Shown piece by piece: positions 1 to 9,910 of a stretch of 64,000 bases of DNA. Position numbers and translations under genes: made by a program. Below the pieces are notes generated by a model. The model did not search any database. It was given only the letters and a program-made list of their open reading frames with translations, and had not been told where the DNA came from. Position 1 is the first letter of the stretch; the number at the start of each line of letters is the position of its first letter. Location of the stretch: NCBI GenBank assembly GCA_963693315.1, contig OY856187.1, positions 381,723,460 through 381,787,459 on the forward strand. The letters run 5' to 3'. The DNA comes from Diogma glabrata. Lineage: Eukaryota > Arthropoda > Insecta > Diptera > Cylindrotomidae.

Positions 1-711
1 TCTGTCACTTTTGCTGCAGTCACGCAAAATCCGAAATTTCTTTTCCATTTTGCATACGATTCACGAACTGAATCAGTAGTCACATTATGTATTACGAAAG
101 GTTTCAAATTACTAAATGCCTTTCCGTCAATTTTGCTTACAATACTTGTATTTGCTGTAACAATTAAATTATTTATCTTATTTTCATTCCCTTCATAAAG
201 AATGGTTTTCTTTTCATTTACCTTCCAATCAAATCAGTCACCTTTGTTAATTCGTTGTTTTAGTTGCCTTTGCGATATTTTCCAATCACCTTTGTGATCT
301 TGTTTGTTTCTACAGTCTCCTTTGCAACCACTAACTTTCTTTTCTTAGTTCTGTAATTACAATAATCAATGTTATTACTCTTCATTTCTGGCTCACCTTT
401 GTGAGATATTATCTCCAGCTCACCTTTGTGAGATTTTATTTTGAAGTTACTTTTGTGACCTTTTACTTTCAAACTATTTCTCTTTGCTTATTACAATATT
501 TTGGACCACCTTTGTGGTAATTCTTGTTCCAACTACGAATTCAACACTTTTTCCTTGTTTGACAATTTCTGTAACACATAATTCCATTAGAAAAACATCC
601 AAAACATCTTCTTCTCATTCACATCCAGACGCCATTTCGCACCAAATCTAAATTTCCATATTTCACTTTTTTCTTACCTATTTCCAAAAAATCCTCACCT
701 CGTTGCCAATT
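1..711 (-). mobile_element. LTR retrotransposon leader and decayed gag region (partial)
   Basis: Read on the minus strand, the sequence just inside the candidate LTR at 712-867 begins with a primer-binding-site-like stretch, TTGGCAACGAGG (plus-strand 698-709). A short leader and an ATG (ATGGCGTCTGG) follow. The reading frame after it is broken by stops within the first ten codons. Further in, a 70-residue open stretch (472-260) is lysine-rich and repeats a short His-Lys-Gly-Glu motif. No protease, RT or integrase is visible before the window edge. I infer the 5' end of a minus-strand LTR element, probably Ty3/gypsy-like by its PBS position; the family is not identified. Confidence 0.4.
285..518. 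repeat. Series of short hairpin repeats (core CACCTTTGTG) with covarying stems
   Basis: At least five copies of a 14-base unit form a 5-bp stem around a CTTT or TTTT loop: ATCAC/GTGAT at 285-298, CTCAC/GTGAG at 392-405 and 419-432, GTTAC/GTGAC at 446-459 (one G-T wobble), and ACCAC/GTGGT at 505-518. A weaker copy lies near 264-277. Flanking bases differ between copies, but both arms change together, so pairing is kept. On the minus strand these bases encode the repeated His-Lys-Gly motif of the leader ORF. Confidence 0.6.
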
Positions 712-867
712 TGTAGTGTTCAGTAAACAAAGTAATAGACAATTTAACTAATGAATTACAATATTTAATAGTCAATTTATCTTTATTCAATATTCGTACA
801 TCTTTGTGTAATCAAGTAATATACTTACAGCTAGTGTTGTCAATACATCTATCGTGTTGCTACCACA
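712..867 (-). repeat. Candidate 156-bp LTR
   Basis: The segment starts TGTAGTG and ends CCACA on the plus strand, so on the minus strand it runs TGTGG...CTACA, the usual TG...CA form. The PBS-like TTGGCAACGAGG follows two bases inside it. It is short for an LTR. The partner LTR would lie outside the window, so neither identity nor target duplication can be checked. Confidence 0.35.
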
Positions 868-1633
868 ATTGGTAATACCAAACTAACGGACCAGCTTGAT
901 TCGCTCCAGCACAGAAGAAATGTGGCTGAATTGTCAATATACTATATAAATTTAACTTTAGCGAGTTCTCCTCTAAGGAAATTCAAAATATCCTTCCACC
1001 ATGTGCGCAGTATAATCGACAAACAAGAGCTGCCGAGTTATCTCATCCATTTGTTGTACAAATAACTCGTTGTATTTGAATAGAGTGGCCAAATTGTGGA
1101 ACTCAATGCCTTCCTCTGTATTTCCCGATGAATTTTCCCCTCAATCATTTAAATAGAATGTACATCATCATTTGAAACAATTAGTATAGTTGTCCCTATA
1201 TCCTCTTCGCTTCCATTTTCCTCATCTCCTTCCTTTATAGTTGACATGGTATCTTCGGATATTCAAAGAGTCTGAATAATGAATATTTCATATTGAGTGT
1301 GCTAAACATGTCTAACTAATTAATAAAAAAAAAAAGCTTGCCGAACGATTGGGGAAAATGTTAGAACAAAAGCTTTCGAACTCGTCGAGGACAGGCGCCT
1401 CACGAAGTATAAAATATTTGGTAATAATCATCACATGAAATCGGGCCCAGGGACTATAGTCAAAATAACACAATTCCAACATAAAACTGGTCCTAAACCG
1501 TCTAAACTCAGGTAAGTGCCATTTATGTATTTTATAAAACAAAAACATGCACTAATCATGCATGGTTCCATGGAGGGATCAGTTTTTATTGTTTTGAAAA
1601 ATTTTTTTATTTTTGATCTACGGATGTGACAAC
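868..1633. other. No recognisable gene
   Basis: The sequence is AT-rich and broken by stops on both strands. Short ORFs here (for example minus 1312-1548 and 1431-1781) show no domain I recognise and overlap one another. Nothing else is supported. Confidence 0.5.
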
Positions 1634-1852
1634 CCCGCGTACTCCAGTCCCAGCTATTGACATACAAGTTAACGTGAGATATCACAGACCACTGGCAATA
1701 GCAGTGAGATAACACTAGCCAAGGTGACATCTTAGGGGTGGTGGCGGATGAACTGTATACAGTCAACGGTAGCACCCTCAATCTTAGCTGTGAAATAATC
1801 CTTGATGATGAGACGCTATTGCTTCCTTGCAGAAACGAGCCTTCATATAACT
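1634..1852 (+). repeat. Dispersed repeat, copy 1 (partner near 44488-44702)
   Basis: About 215 bases align with 44488-44702 without large gaps. Shared blocks include TACAAGTTAACRTGA-like starts, GGCRGATGAACT, CAGTCAMCG, CTTAGCT and AAACGAGCMTTCATATAAC. Divergence is substantial and the region has no convincing coding potential, although a spurious 102-residue ORF covers it on the plus strand. It is probably an old non-autonomous element or part of one. Confidence 0.6.
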
Positions 1853-2349
1853 ATGTGTGGGCTTTAATCATTAAGAAAGACGGTGCGTCACAGGATCAAG
1901 GAATACGTAACGGGCTGGATTATTGGCAGCTACATTTTTGTTTTGTTTCAGCAAATTTTTGTAAAAATTTGCTATTTATTTTTAATTTACTTTTATTTTC
2001 TCTATTCTATCATAAAATATTGGCCTATGTCATATTTTTTCAGTGATAGGATTTTTTGTTTAGTTATCCATTCCTTAACAAAAAATATAAAAAACAAAAA
2101 AAAAAGAAAGATTTACGTCCATCAACACCTTTGAAGTTTCAACGTATGTTATTGTGGGACCCTGGTCTTAAAAGGTTTTTATGTGCTCTTGTGACACATA
2201 TTGTAATTTCTACTGCACAACACATTGTATTAAAAAAAAATTCCTTGATAGTAGAAGGACTTGATAAGTAAAGTAAAAATCTTAATAGAAGAAGGACATG
2301 AACGGTTCTCGATTTACGTCGGACCTCGAATTTTAAAATTTTAATTATA

Positions 2350-3198
2350 GTTTTTCTTTGGTTTGATCGATTTTGTGACTGAACTCCCTGAATGTAACAA
2401 AGTGATACTGAGTTTTAACAAGCAAACTGTGGACTGTAAATTTTTTTTTATCAATCACAGAAGTGTTACGTTTAGTTGTTTTGTTTTCTTGATTCTTATC
2501 ATCGTTCAAAGTTCAGGAATATTGCTATACTCGTGCTACTTGATCATTTGACCAAGTATCCATTTTATTTCCTTTGCGAAAATTAACTACGAAACCTATG
2601 TCCCATGTGTTTGGTTGTTCCGAAGTTGTTGTGTTCGATAATGAGACACAATTTAAATCTAAATTATTTGAGGACTTTCTGTCGTAACACGGAGTGCGAA
2701 TACCGTTATGGCTTTGTATTCACTACAAGCTAACGCATCCGAACGAGTGTGCTTTGGCAAGCTCATCTTCGCATTTGAGCGAAATCGCTTGTGCTTTACG
2801 ATGTTCCTTACACTATTTACTATTCACCGTATCATGCAATGTTCGGTTTGCCAATGATAACACTCGATTCTTCAAATGAGGTTTTAAATCGATTTAAAAG
2901 TCTTCATAAACCCGGCGAAGCTATAATTTGATCTGATTATTTGAACAGAAGCCGAAGTCGAATTTTGGTCCTAATTGCTGAGACATTCCTTCGAAGTGCT
3001 AAGCGTTATAATTTACATGCTAGAATTCTCATTTTGAAACCTGGTGACACCGTGTTGCGACGGAATTTCTTATTGAGTGATGCAGGTAAACGAATATATC
3101 ATTGCACAAAGTTTGTTGAGTCTAAGGTCGTAAGGTTGTTGGGTAGAGCTACCACTGACAGATCTGGTGTCCTTTCGTTTAATTGTGCAAAGTGGTGA
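2350..3198 (+). pseudogene. Ty3/gypsy integrase remnant
   Basis: Fragments of a retroelement integrase are visible in shifting frames. In order they are LDHLTKYPF near 2537-2570; VVVFDNETQF with FEDFL near 2620-2680; YSLQANASERV near 2716-2750; and YSPYHAMFGLPM near 2820-2857. A C-terminal block (2941-3198) has RSAKRYNLHAR, KPGDTVLRRNFLLSDAGK and VESKVVRLLGR. This order matches the catalytic core and C-terminal domain of Ty3/gypsy integrases, which insert reverse-transcribed DNA into the genome. Several frameshifts separate the blocks, so it is inactive. No RT or LTR could be tied to it. Confidence 0.8.
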
Positions 3199-3244
3199 CT
3201 AGTTTTGTCCGGCTAGCTTTGGTTTTTATTATCAGGATAATGAT

Positions 3245-3456
3245 AGAGCATGAGATCCTGCCTTCATTGAAAGTAGCTGGTGGTATGATTCCTTGTCAAT
3301 ATTAATACAGGTTGGTGGGTTCGATCGTTTTTTTCTGAGCATTATCTGTTTTTATAGTTCTTGAGCTTGAGACTCTGTATTATTGAAAATAGCTGAGAAT
3401 ATATTTCCTTGTCGCTATTACTACAGGTCGTGGGTTCGATTAAATCGATCAGCATT
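3245..3456 (+). repeat. Two-copy tandem repeat (~115 bp) 3' of the integrase remnant
   Basis: Copy one (about 3245-3345) and copy two (about 3359-3456) share GAGCWTGAGA, ATTGAAARTAGCTG, TTCCTTGTC, ATTAMTACAGGT and GTGGGTTCGAT in the same order. Copies differ by many substitutions. The GGTTCGAT core resembles part of a pol III B box, but no A box was found upstream. Confidence 0.5.
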
Positions 3457-3459
3457 CTA

Positions 3460-4396
3460 ATCCTCCACTACTTCCAAAAGTGAGGACAAGAACTGTAATC
3501 GATATTGACTTCTGGGGGAACCTCTTCGTTTTTCAATCTGCCATGACCATCTTGTCAGGAAGTTTGTTCTGTTACGAAGTAGTTGTCCCTGAAATAATTT
3601 CTAGTATCTTCGTTGAAATAATAATTTTACCGATCAGATGATATCGATCAATCTTATCGTTCGTTCTATCGATATAGAACAATAAGATCAATGGTCCCTG
3701 TCTTTCATTTTTTGTGTCCGCTTACGTTAATTAATTTCATGATTAATTGACATCATTATTTCATTTATTGATTAAAAATGAATAGTGTGTGATCTGGGGT
3801 TGAGACCCGATCCTACGGTGTCTTAATGTGCCCTGAAAGACTGTCTAAAGAAGATCCGCAATAACTCATGAATGATCTCGTGTATTACAAAATCTTTTTG
3901 GGTAGAATTGAATTTGAAGTTTTAGAAGTTTAAAATTTATTAGTCAATTAAGATATTAAAGAATAAAAAGAAACTAGAAAAGCTTGTTGTGAAATGATAG
4001 TGACGATAATATATAAAAATTTAAAGATAATTCGGGGTCGTCAGAGTGTCTTTTCTTTGCACATTTGATTCCGGTCCCGTTTAAAAGTTGTCGCTTGCAA
4101 TTCAACTCACGGGTGTTCATTAGAGAAGATAATTTTATATTCAAAACAAAATTCTTATTTTTGAATGGTTGAAAACACCACTTCTTAATGGTTCGCATGT
4201 CAAAACCCAGCTTGACAGTCCGCCGATCGAATGGTTGGGTGATTGGCACCTTTACTAGAGTGTGCAATAGTTGTTAAATTTGTCTTACACTTATGCTGTT
4301 GTTTTTGTTTTTCAAACATAGCTCACCAATCCACCTTGTTAAACAATTGCCTAGCCGGAATAAAGTAACAACATTTTTCTTGTTTGGATTTTCGTT
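3460..4396. other. No recognisable gene; 3' flank of ELOVL
   Basis: AT-rich sequence. A 97-residue minus-strand ORF (4267-3974) has no domain I can name and is not counted as a gene. The sequence ACTTCTGGGGGAACC near 3508 resembles a polypurine tract, but no LTR boundary can be defined beside it. Confidence 0.4.
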
Positions 4397-4402
4397 TTTA
4401 TT
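4397..4402 (-). terminator. Candidate polyadenylation signal of ELOVL (AATAAA)
   Basis: On the minus strand a canonical AATAAA lies about 145 bases downstream of the elongase stop codon (4550-4548). The intervening 3' UTR is AT-rich. Other weaker A-rich hexamers lie closer to the stop, so the site used is uncertain. Confidence 0.4.
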
Positions 4403-4547
4403 ACAATTTATGAAATTATTAAAATACAATTATACACACCTATAAAACGAAAAAAATTATTTATAAAAATATAATTTACATATTATTTTATGCTATGATT
4501 TATAGTTACTTAATTTAAAATCGGTATTCTATGTTTGACTAATGTTT

Positions 4548-4886
4548 TTAATTTTCACTCAAAATGTTAGATGTCGTTAATCGTTTTATTGACTCATGAA
4601 TCCCGTTATCATTGGTTTGTTTGTTAACTCGGTGTATAACACCTTCCTTATTTTCAAAATCTTTACTATTATTATTGTTCATTAAATTTTGTTCAGCTTT
4701 CTTGGTTTCTTCTGCTTTTAATTGCTGTTTTTTTTCTTTTCGATAACTTGCCACATAAAATGAGGTGAATAAGTAAATAAAACCTAAAGCATTTATTGTC
4801 AATAGCATTGCAATGAATTTTGGAAAATTGCAATCTGGTTGGAATTGAACTTGCAATGAATGAACGAAGACGATGTAGAATTGAAT
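4548..4886 (-). CDS. ELOVL-like elongase, terminal coding exon (exon 4)
   Basis: The exon opens after a pyrimidine-rich acceptor (TTTTATTTTTCTAG) with codons for IQFYIVFVHSLQ, which continues the ELOVL core from exon 3. It supplies the last membrane segments (a hydrophobic run around PKFIAMLLTINALGFIYLF), then YVASYRKEKKQQ. A long charged cytosolic tail of about 60 residues follows, rich in Lys, Glu and Asn, and ends in TAA at 4550-4548. ELOVL proteins usually end in such a basic ER-retrieval tail, but this one does not finish in a clear KKxx signal. It lies 20.7 kb from the preceding exon, so a local gene finder would probably miss the link. The phase-0 junction and the family-typical sequence across it are the evidence for joining them. 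Confidence 0.88.
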   Translation of the reverse strand: MQFYIVFVHSLQVQFQPDCNFPKFIAMLLTINALGFIYLFTSFYVASYRKEKKQQLKAEETKKAEQNLMNNNNSKDFENKEGVIHRVNKQTNDNGIHESIKRLTTSNILSEN

Positions 4887-4949
4887 CTAGAAAAATAAAA
4901 ATTAATTTTGATTAATCAAAGAAATATAATTTTAAATATAAAGAAGCTA

Positions 4950-4970
4950 ATGCCTTAGGATCTAAGGCAT
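4950..4970. other. Perfect 9-bp stem hairpin in the ELOVL intron
   Basis: ATGCCTTAG and CTAAGGCAT are exact reverse complements separated by GAT. It lies 64 bases upstream of the terminal-exon acceptor in transcript sense. Function is unknown; it may be chance in AT-rich sequence. Confidence 0.4.
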
Positions 4971-5889
4971 GACGAATTGGGTCTATGCTATGAGCTTAAT
5001 ATGTATATAGTTTTTGGAAAAAAACTGAAATGGTACAAATGTTTTTATTTGAAATTTGCAATTACAATTTTTGTGAAAACCGATATTTTCCTTTTAGTGC
5101 CAAATATTGTCAAACAACAATTTTTTCCATTATATTATGTTAAAATGTTTGGAAATGATTCTTTTGACACAAATTATGATTTTTGTTAACTTATTTACAA
5201 GTTAGTGATCAAGCTCCAAGCATAATACTGGACACCATAAACATAATCCAACATTCAAAGTTAAAACACACTTTTTTTTATCACAGTTACGATTTAGTGA
5301 TCGAACCCAATGCTCTTTTGGCGCAACATTTTTGCTTGAATTTAATACTTCGGTCTTTTAGAATGAATAAACGAGCCATTTAAAATTCTCACTCAATTAG
5401 TTCTTTCTCCAACTACCCGATTTAAGTTCCTTTGAATACAGGATACTCTCAAATTGTATTATTTCTTTTACCATGTCATACAAGGCCCTGATATGCATGC
5501 ACAGCAGTAATGCTCACAAGTAAAAAGAAAACTAATACACATATAAATGAAAATAACGATTAAGAGTGGAGATCATCGCTGGCTGCACCGTGTTCAAGAA
5601 CAGAAAATGAATTAACACACTTGCTTTGCAGATCTCTAAAGGTGCAGTATAGAACGATACCCTATCGGTGTAGAGGTTACCGGAAGGACTTAATCTCTGA
5701 CTGTATGAACACTTTACTAAGAGCTTGGATTATTTTTAGCAAAGAGATTAGACAAATTTACGTGAACTTGCTACTTACCCAAGTAGCAAATGACTGGAAA
5801 ATACTGGAATATACGTGCACAAAATGCACAATAAAAAGGTACTTTATTTTGGACATTATTTGGCATTTGCTCCATACAACGTGGACGCA
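4971..5889. other. Intronic DNA, no recognisable gene
   Basis: Short ORFs on the plus strand (4977-5189, 5183-5383, 5621-6001) lack domains, use non-ATG starts in part, and have the composition of random AT-rich DNA. Nothing further is supported. Confidence 0.5.
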
Positions 5890-6081
5890 TATATACAGGC
5901 TGTTCGCATATTTTATGCACGGCATGCCTAATATACAGATAAAAATTTATTCCTTTCTCGTGCCATATACAGCTAAAAATGGAAGCATATACGGTAACTA
6001 AAATATTTTATCTGTATATGAATAATTGGGTGCCTGATATACAGAGAGAAATATAAAAGGCAAAAATAGACCGATATACAG
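5890..6081 (+). repeat. Cluster of ATATACAG motifs (transposon subterminal repeats)
   Basis: ATATACAG or a one-base variant occurs near 5891, 5931, 5965, 5988, 6037 and 6074 in direct orientation, with one inverted copy at 6011-6019. The same motif in inverted form occurs at 6622-6740 and in direct form at 9776-9905, flanking the CACTA-like genes. This cluster is either the outer end of the same element or the end of a second, adjacent copy. Confidence 0.5.
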
Positions 6082-6107
6082 AAACATCAATTTTTTGTTG
6101 AAAATAG

Positions 6108-6320
6108 ATAATTTTTTTTAATTTTTTTATTATTACTATTAGATAGGCGTAATCATTACGGTTTCAATGATGTAACTATATTCTAGCATTTCAATTACTT
6201 TCATATTGATTTTTAATTATAAACTTGCCTTTTTTGGCACCATTGGGATTCGAACCCGGACCATTTGAAACCATCTTATCTGCGAGCGTGCGTCGTACCA
6301 CTAAGCTATGGAAGAGATGC
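6108..6320 (-). mobile_element. tRNA-derived SINE
   Basis: On the minus strand an A box TAGCTTAGTGG (6308-6298) and a B box GGTTCGAATCC (6256-6246) match the pol III internal promoter consensus. Their 5' ends are 52 bases apart. The flanks do not fold into a cloverleaf: the would-be acceptor strands, around CTTCCA and TGGTGCC, do not pair. It is therefore not a functional tRNA gene. About 120 bases of unrelated body follow and end in an A-rich tail (T-rich on the plus strand near 6111-6140), as in SINEs. It sits between two transposon motif clusters, in the last ELOVL intron. No target duplication was found by eye. Confidence 0.65.
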
Positions 6321-6991
6321 TGAGAGTACTGGTCAGAGCGATAATGAATGGTGCTAATAATTCGATTCGATTGAAACTATATGACAATATATTTTAGATA
6401 TTCCTTAATGTACTAATTAGAAGGAAAATGATATGTTACTGCATTTATAATGAGATCACAAATGCTTTGCTTATAACTGTTCTGGACTGGTCATATTAAC
6501 ATATTGAATAAAAATGAATTTATGCAAATCCAAACAAGTTGAATGAATTTATCACAATTACTAAAAGCAACCTGTCGTAAAGTAAATCCGTTAGAATATT
6601 TTGCGCGCTAACCGAAAATTGAGATCTGTATGAAAATATAGCATTGATCTGTATTTTTCATTTTTCACCCGTATATCCAATCTAATAATAAAAAATGTAG
6701 CATTTATCTGTATATCGGTCATTTTTCACCCGTATATTGGTATCAAAGGAAAAGGCGCAAAGCAAACCAACCGCATTGAATTTGACAGTTCATTTTATTC
6801 AAGTGGTATCGTTCACGTTAGCGAGAAGCAAATTTGAGTTTATTACATTACACGTGGTAATTCCATCTTAAAATCAAGGTGTTTTTGATTGCAACAGAAG
6901 ACACTACCTGTTAGGTAGGTATAGATTGAGTTATTGTGTTTGACTCCGGTTTTGAAAATATTGTAATTTTATTATCAGCGTTACAGATTCA

Positions 6992-8198
6992 TTGTGCAAT
7001 GCAAAAAATAAAATTATGCTTGTTTTCGAGCAGCGGGTCAACAAATGTAATAACAAAATGTTTTTTGATAATTATACAATGCGTTTTCTGTTCATAGCTA
7101 CGATGGTAAAAGATTTTTCAGTTGTACAAACGAACGAGGATGGCGTCAAAGTGTTTTTCACTTTGCCGACCTCCTATACAATTGCCGAACATTTTCCGCT
7201 AGATGAATGTTCCGAATCCCACGGAAATGATTTGTGTTACTACCCAATAAATTTTGAACAGGTCCATGAGAAGCGACAATGAAAAAAAACATTCAAACAA
7301 GGGGGTACTATTGACGATTATTCTGTAATGAAACCGTATCGCGTCAAAATTCGAGAAACTGGCATAACATCTTTTTCAAAGGTAATTACTACGCACAAGA
7401 TTTAAACATTTGTAAAATATTTTCTAGTAATACATAATGAATGTTGTGCAATATCGGTACATAGGCTCTTGGCCCAAGTAGGCCCAAGAAGAAATCGCAG
7501 AAGAACGCGCATTTGAGCAATGCGATAGCGAAAGCTTTTCAACAGGTTAAATATAACACAGTGGTAAGCAACCAATCGTCATCAAACAGCCAATCGCCAG
7601 GCAGTCAGTCACCAATTGCACCTAATTATCATCAGGCGTCGCAAAGCAACACTTTGCCTGTCACGAGTTCGGTATTGGAAACCAACGTTTTGCCCGTCAC
7701 CAGTTCGACATTGGAAACATACGTTTTGCCCGTAACTAGTTCAGATATAGTCTCATTCACGAATCTACAACAGGCATAGACACCGCCAGCAAGCGTTTTG
7801 GCCGTCACCAGTTCGGCAATTATAGATTCGCAAAAACAACTATGTACGACATAGATGATTTTACCGTCCACCAGTTCAATCCATAATCAGCCGCAGAAAG
7901 AACTGTATCAGAACGATGTCACCATGAGTAATGTGATTGATCCAAAGGATGTGAGCATGCTTCCTGATTTGAACTTGACGCATGCAAGAAATGTCATGCA
8001 AGAAATGTCGTAAGGGACAAATACAACTTTGGAAAAAAATCTCGTGCTGCACAGCATTGTTAGCGAGATAACACGCATGCACAACGAACAAATACGGATG
8101 AATGCACGATTAGAGGAGTGGATGTTCATAAATGATGCCGCGATTATGCGAATTAAAGCAAAAGTTGAATCGATGTGCGGTATACCAATATAGTTTAG
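6992..8198 (+). pseudogene. CACTA-like accessory protein gene, broken
   Basis: An open stretch at 6992-7282 has the pattern VVQTNEDGVKVFF...CYYPINFEQV. It resembles the short N-terminal domain of a widespread insect transposon-associated protein whose usual signature is a valine-rich strand followed by Trp/Tyr-Pro. A second stretch (7513-7779) is Ser/Gln-rich and contains tandem copies of LPVTSSxLET. It is followed by stops at 7780 and further on, then by a segment (about 7900-8190) reading NDVTMSN, LTHARNVMQEMS and IVSEITRMHNEQIRMNARLEEW, which looks like a coiled coil. The pieces are in different frames. By position and partner gene it may correspond to the DNA-binding helper (TNPA-like) of CACTA elements; homology to a named family is not proven. 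Confidence 0.5.
7655..7830 (+). repeat. In-gene 36-bp tandem repeat
   Basis: The unit TTTGCCCGTCACCAGTTCG followed by a variable half occurs at about 7655, 7690, 7726, 7797 and 7860, the last two degenerate. The first three encode successive copies of VLPVTSS with LET between them. Confidence 0.7.
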
Positions 8199-8217
8199 CG
8201 ATACCAATATAGTTTAG
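8181..8217 (+). repeat. 17-bp direct repeat at the junction of the two convergent transposon genes
   Basis: ATACCAATATAGTTTAG occurs at 8182-8198 and again at 8201-8217, two bases apart. The first copy ends the plus-strand accessory gene. The second abuts minus-strand transposase sequence that stops mid-domain. This is the likely scar of the internal deletion. Confidence 0.6.
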
Positions 8218-9702
8218 GAAGGAAGCATATTCGGACCCTTTCCAAAACGCCAAATCATTTAACACAGGAGCCGCCCTATGAATCTCCATTGGCATACGTT
8301 GGCTTACCAGGATTATTGACACCTTACTTGCTTCATTCTTATTCCATTAGACACCATCGTAGTGCTCTCCAAGAACAAAAGCCTTCAATAGGCGTTACAT
8401 TATACCTAGGTGAAGCAAATGGAGCGAATCCGATACCACAACATCATTAACTATATCCATTGGTAGACGCAACAACGACGAGACAACAGGAACTTTGGCC
8501 ATTTTGCCATCTTCGCCTCGAACCTTGTAGTACTTATAATGACCCGCGTACTCGCCAGCTCTAAATTGCTCGTTGGTCCTCTTTTCTGCTAGTGTTCTCG
8601 AAAATGTGGTACAGTGAAACGAAATCGAATATGACCCAATAGTACAACATTTGAGACATCCATGATGTGCATTAAAGTTTACCACGCTTAAAAAAATTAG
8701 TACATTTTAAAAACCACGAAAATGAAATGAACTTGCAATTGTTTACCCTTAATTAACGCACGGGCTGGGGAATCACAAATAAATGGCCCTCAACTGTACC
8801 GTCAGCAAGAAATTATTGATTATAATTCCATCATGGAGAACATCGTTCAATTCATTTACAAACTTATCAAGAAATTCCTCCACTTTGTCAGGTTTGCTTT
8901 GGCCATAGTACAATGCAATCACCATTGGAGGAATGCGACGAAATTGATGGATATTGAATAATATCGGCCAGAACTGTTGGCGACCGTTATTATACAGCGG
9001 AAGGCCATCGATATTCACATTTATCGATATACAAAGCGGCGCATTTAGCGTTGAAAAACATCTGCTCAAACAAAATTTGATCCCCTGATGCCAGTATTGA
9101 CCACCGGCCAAACGCTCAATTACACAGGTTGAAGTTGTGCCTAACAGGGTCCTCAGATCCTTTGACAGTTGCGTGTTGAGATGAATATTTAAATATTGAA
9201 TGAGTGGTTTCAATGCCTGATGTCGGATGTTGTACCTTGCAGCCCACTCTTTCAGGAATGTAGCCGTACAACTGCTGTCATTCAATGCAATTGGTGAATC
9301 AACGACGTCAGACATCTGATCAATGCTACTACTATCAGGGCTATAATACTCTGGCAATGAATCGTCACTCTCTAAGCCAAAGTGGGCACCAGGTGAAGGT
9401 GAGCGTGAGGGCGAGGAGGAACTGGAAGAATACGAAGATGACGATGAGGCAGCTGATGATATTGGCACCTCAACTGCTGCTTCATTTATGGCCGATATTG
9501 ACGGTGCTGGAGACGCAACATTTCTGAACACTACATCATCTTTTTCATAGAATTTCTTTCGCAAATTCTTCACTAAACGTCGGAATGTTCCAGTCCTTTT
9601 ATAGCGGCTCCACTCTGTACTTATTTTAACAATGTAATTGAAACTAATGCGGATAAAAACAATTAAAATCGTCTTCAATTGGATTTGCGTCCTTTTTGAC
9701 AA
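8205..9702 (-). pseudogene. CACTA-like DDE transposase, C-terminally truncated
   Basis: The 309-residue ORF (9702-8773) starts with a basic segment and a long Ser-rich linker. It then has a conserved-looking region: FLKEWAARYNI, LSKDLRTLLG, INVNIDGLPLYNN (candidate first catalytic Asp) and PMVIALYYGQSKP. In another frame at about 8785-8750 CDSPARALIK follows (candidate second Asp). At 8685-8395 come HHGCLKC, EKRTNEQFRAGEY and LLRLPMDIV...SDSLHLLHLGIM. At 8322-8200 comes VSQRMPMEIHRA...WKGSEYASFLNY. This order resembles the TNPD/Transposase_21 family of CACTA elements. Sequence is lost after FLNYIG, so the remainder of the catalytic domain is missing. Frameshifts confirm it is dead. Confidence 0.65.
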
Positions 9703-9910
9703 ACAAAATTTTGCTCACTGAAATGCGCAATAACTTGTGAATATTCAGCATAACAAAATGTGCATAAATTCTGAACAATATACAGATCAATATAAACGAA
9801 GCATGATGAATGCCTGACTTCTGATCGATATACAGATGTCCAATTTTTGTTTTTTTTAAGCAAATTCTCAACAATACGCCGTGCCCAAAAAATGACCGAT
9901 ATACAAAAAG

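Larger units (their letters stand above)
6600..9910. mobile_element. CACTA (EnSpm)-like DNA transposon, internally deleted
   Basis: Two convergent gene remnants (plus 6992-8198, minus 9702-8205) are enclosed by inverted clusters of a subterminal motif. Left copies at 6622-6740 read CTGTATAT and CCGTATAT; right copies at 9776-9905 read ATATACAG. The motif TGTATATCGGTCATTTTT occurs at 6710-6727 and, exactly inverted, near 9889-9906. Multiple subterminal repeats plus a TNPD-like and an accessory gene are the CACTA plan. Terminal inverted repeats and the 2-3 bp target duplication were not identified, so outer limits are approximate. Confidence 0.6.

Noticed and set aside
3974..4267. 97-residue minus-strand ORF near the ELOVL 3' end
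   Set aside because: No recognisable domain, no splice or promoter support, and composition like the surroundings.
6240..6320. tRNA gene
   Set aside because: A and B boxes are good, but acceptor and D stems do not pair; a tRNA-derived SINE fits better.
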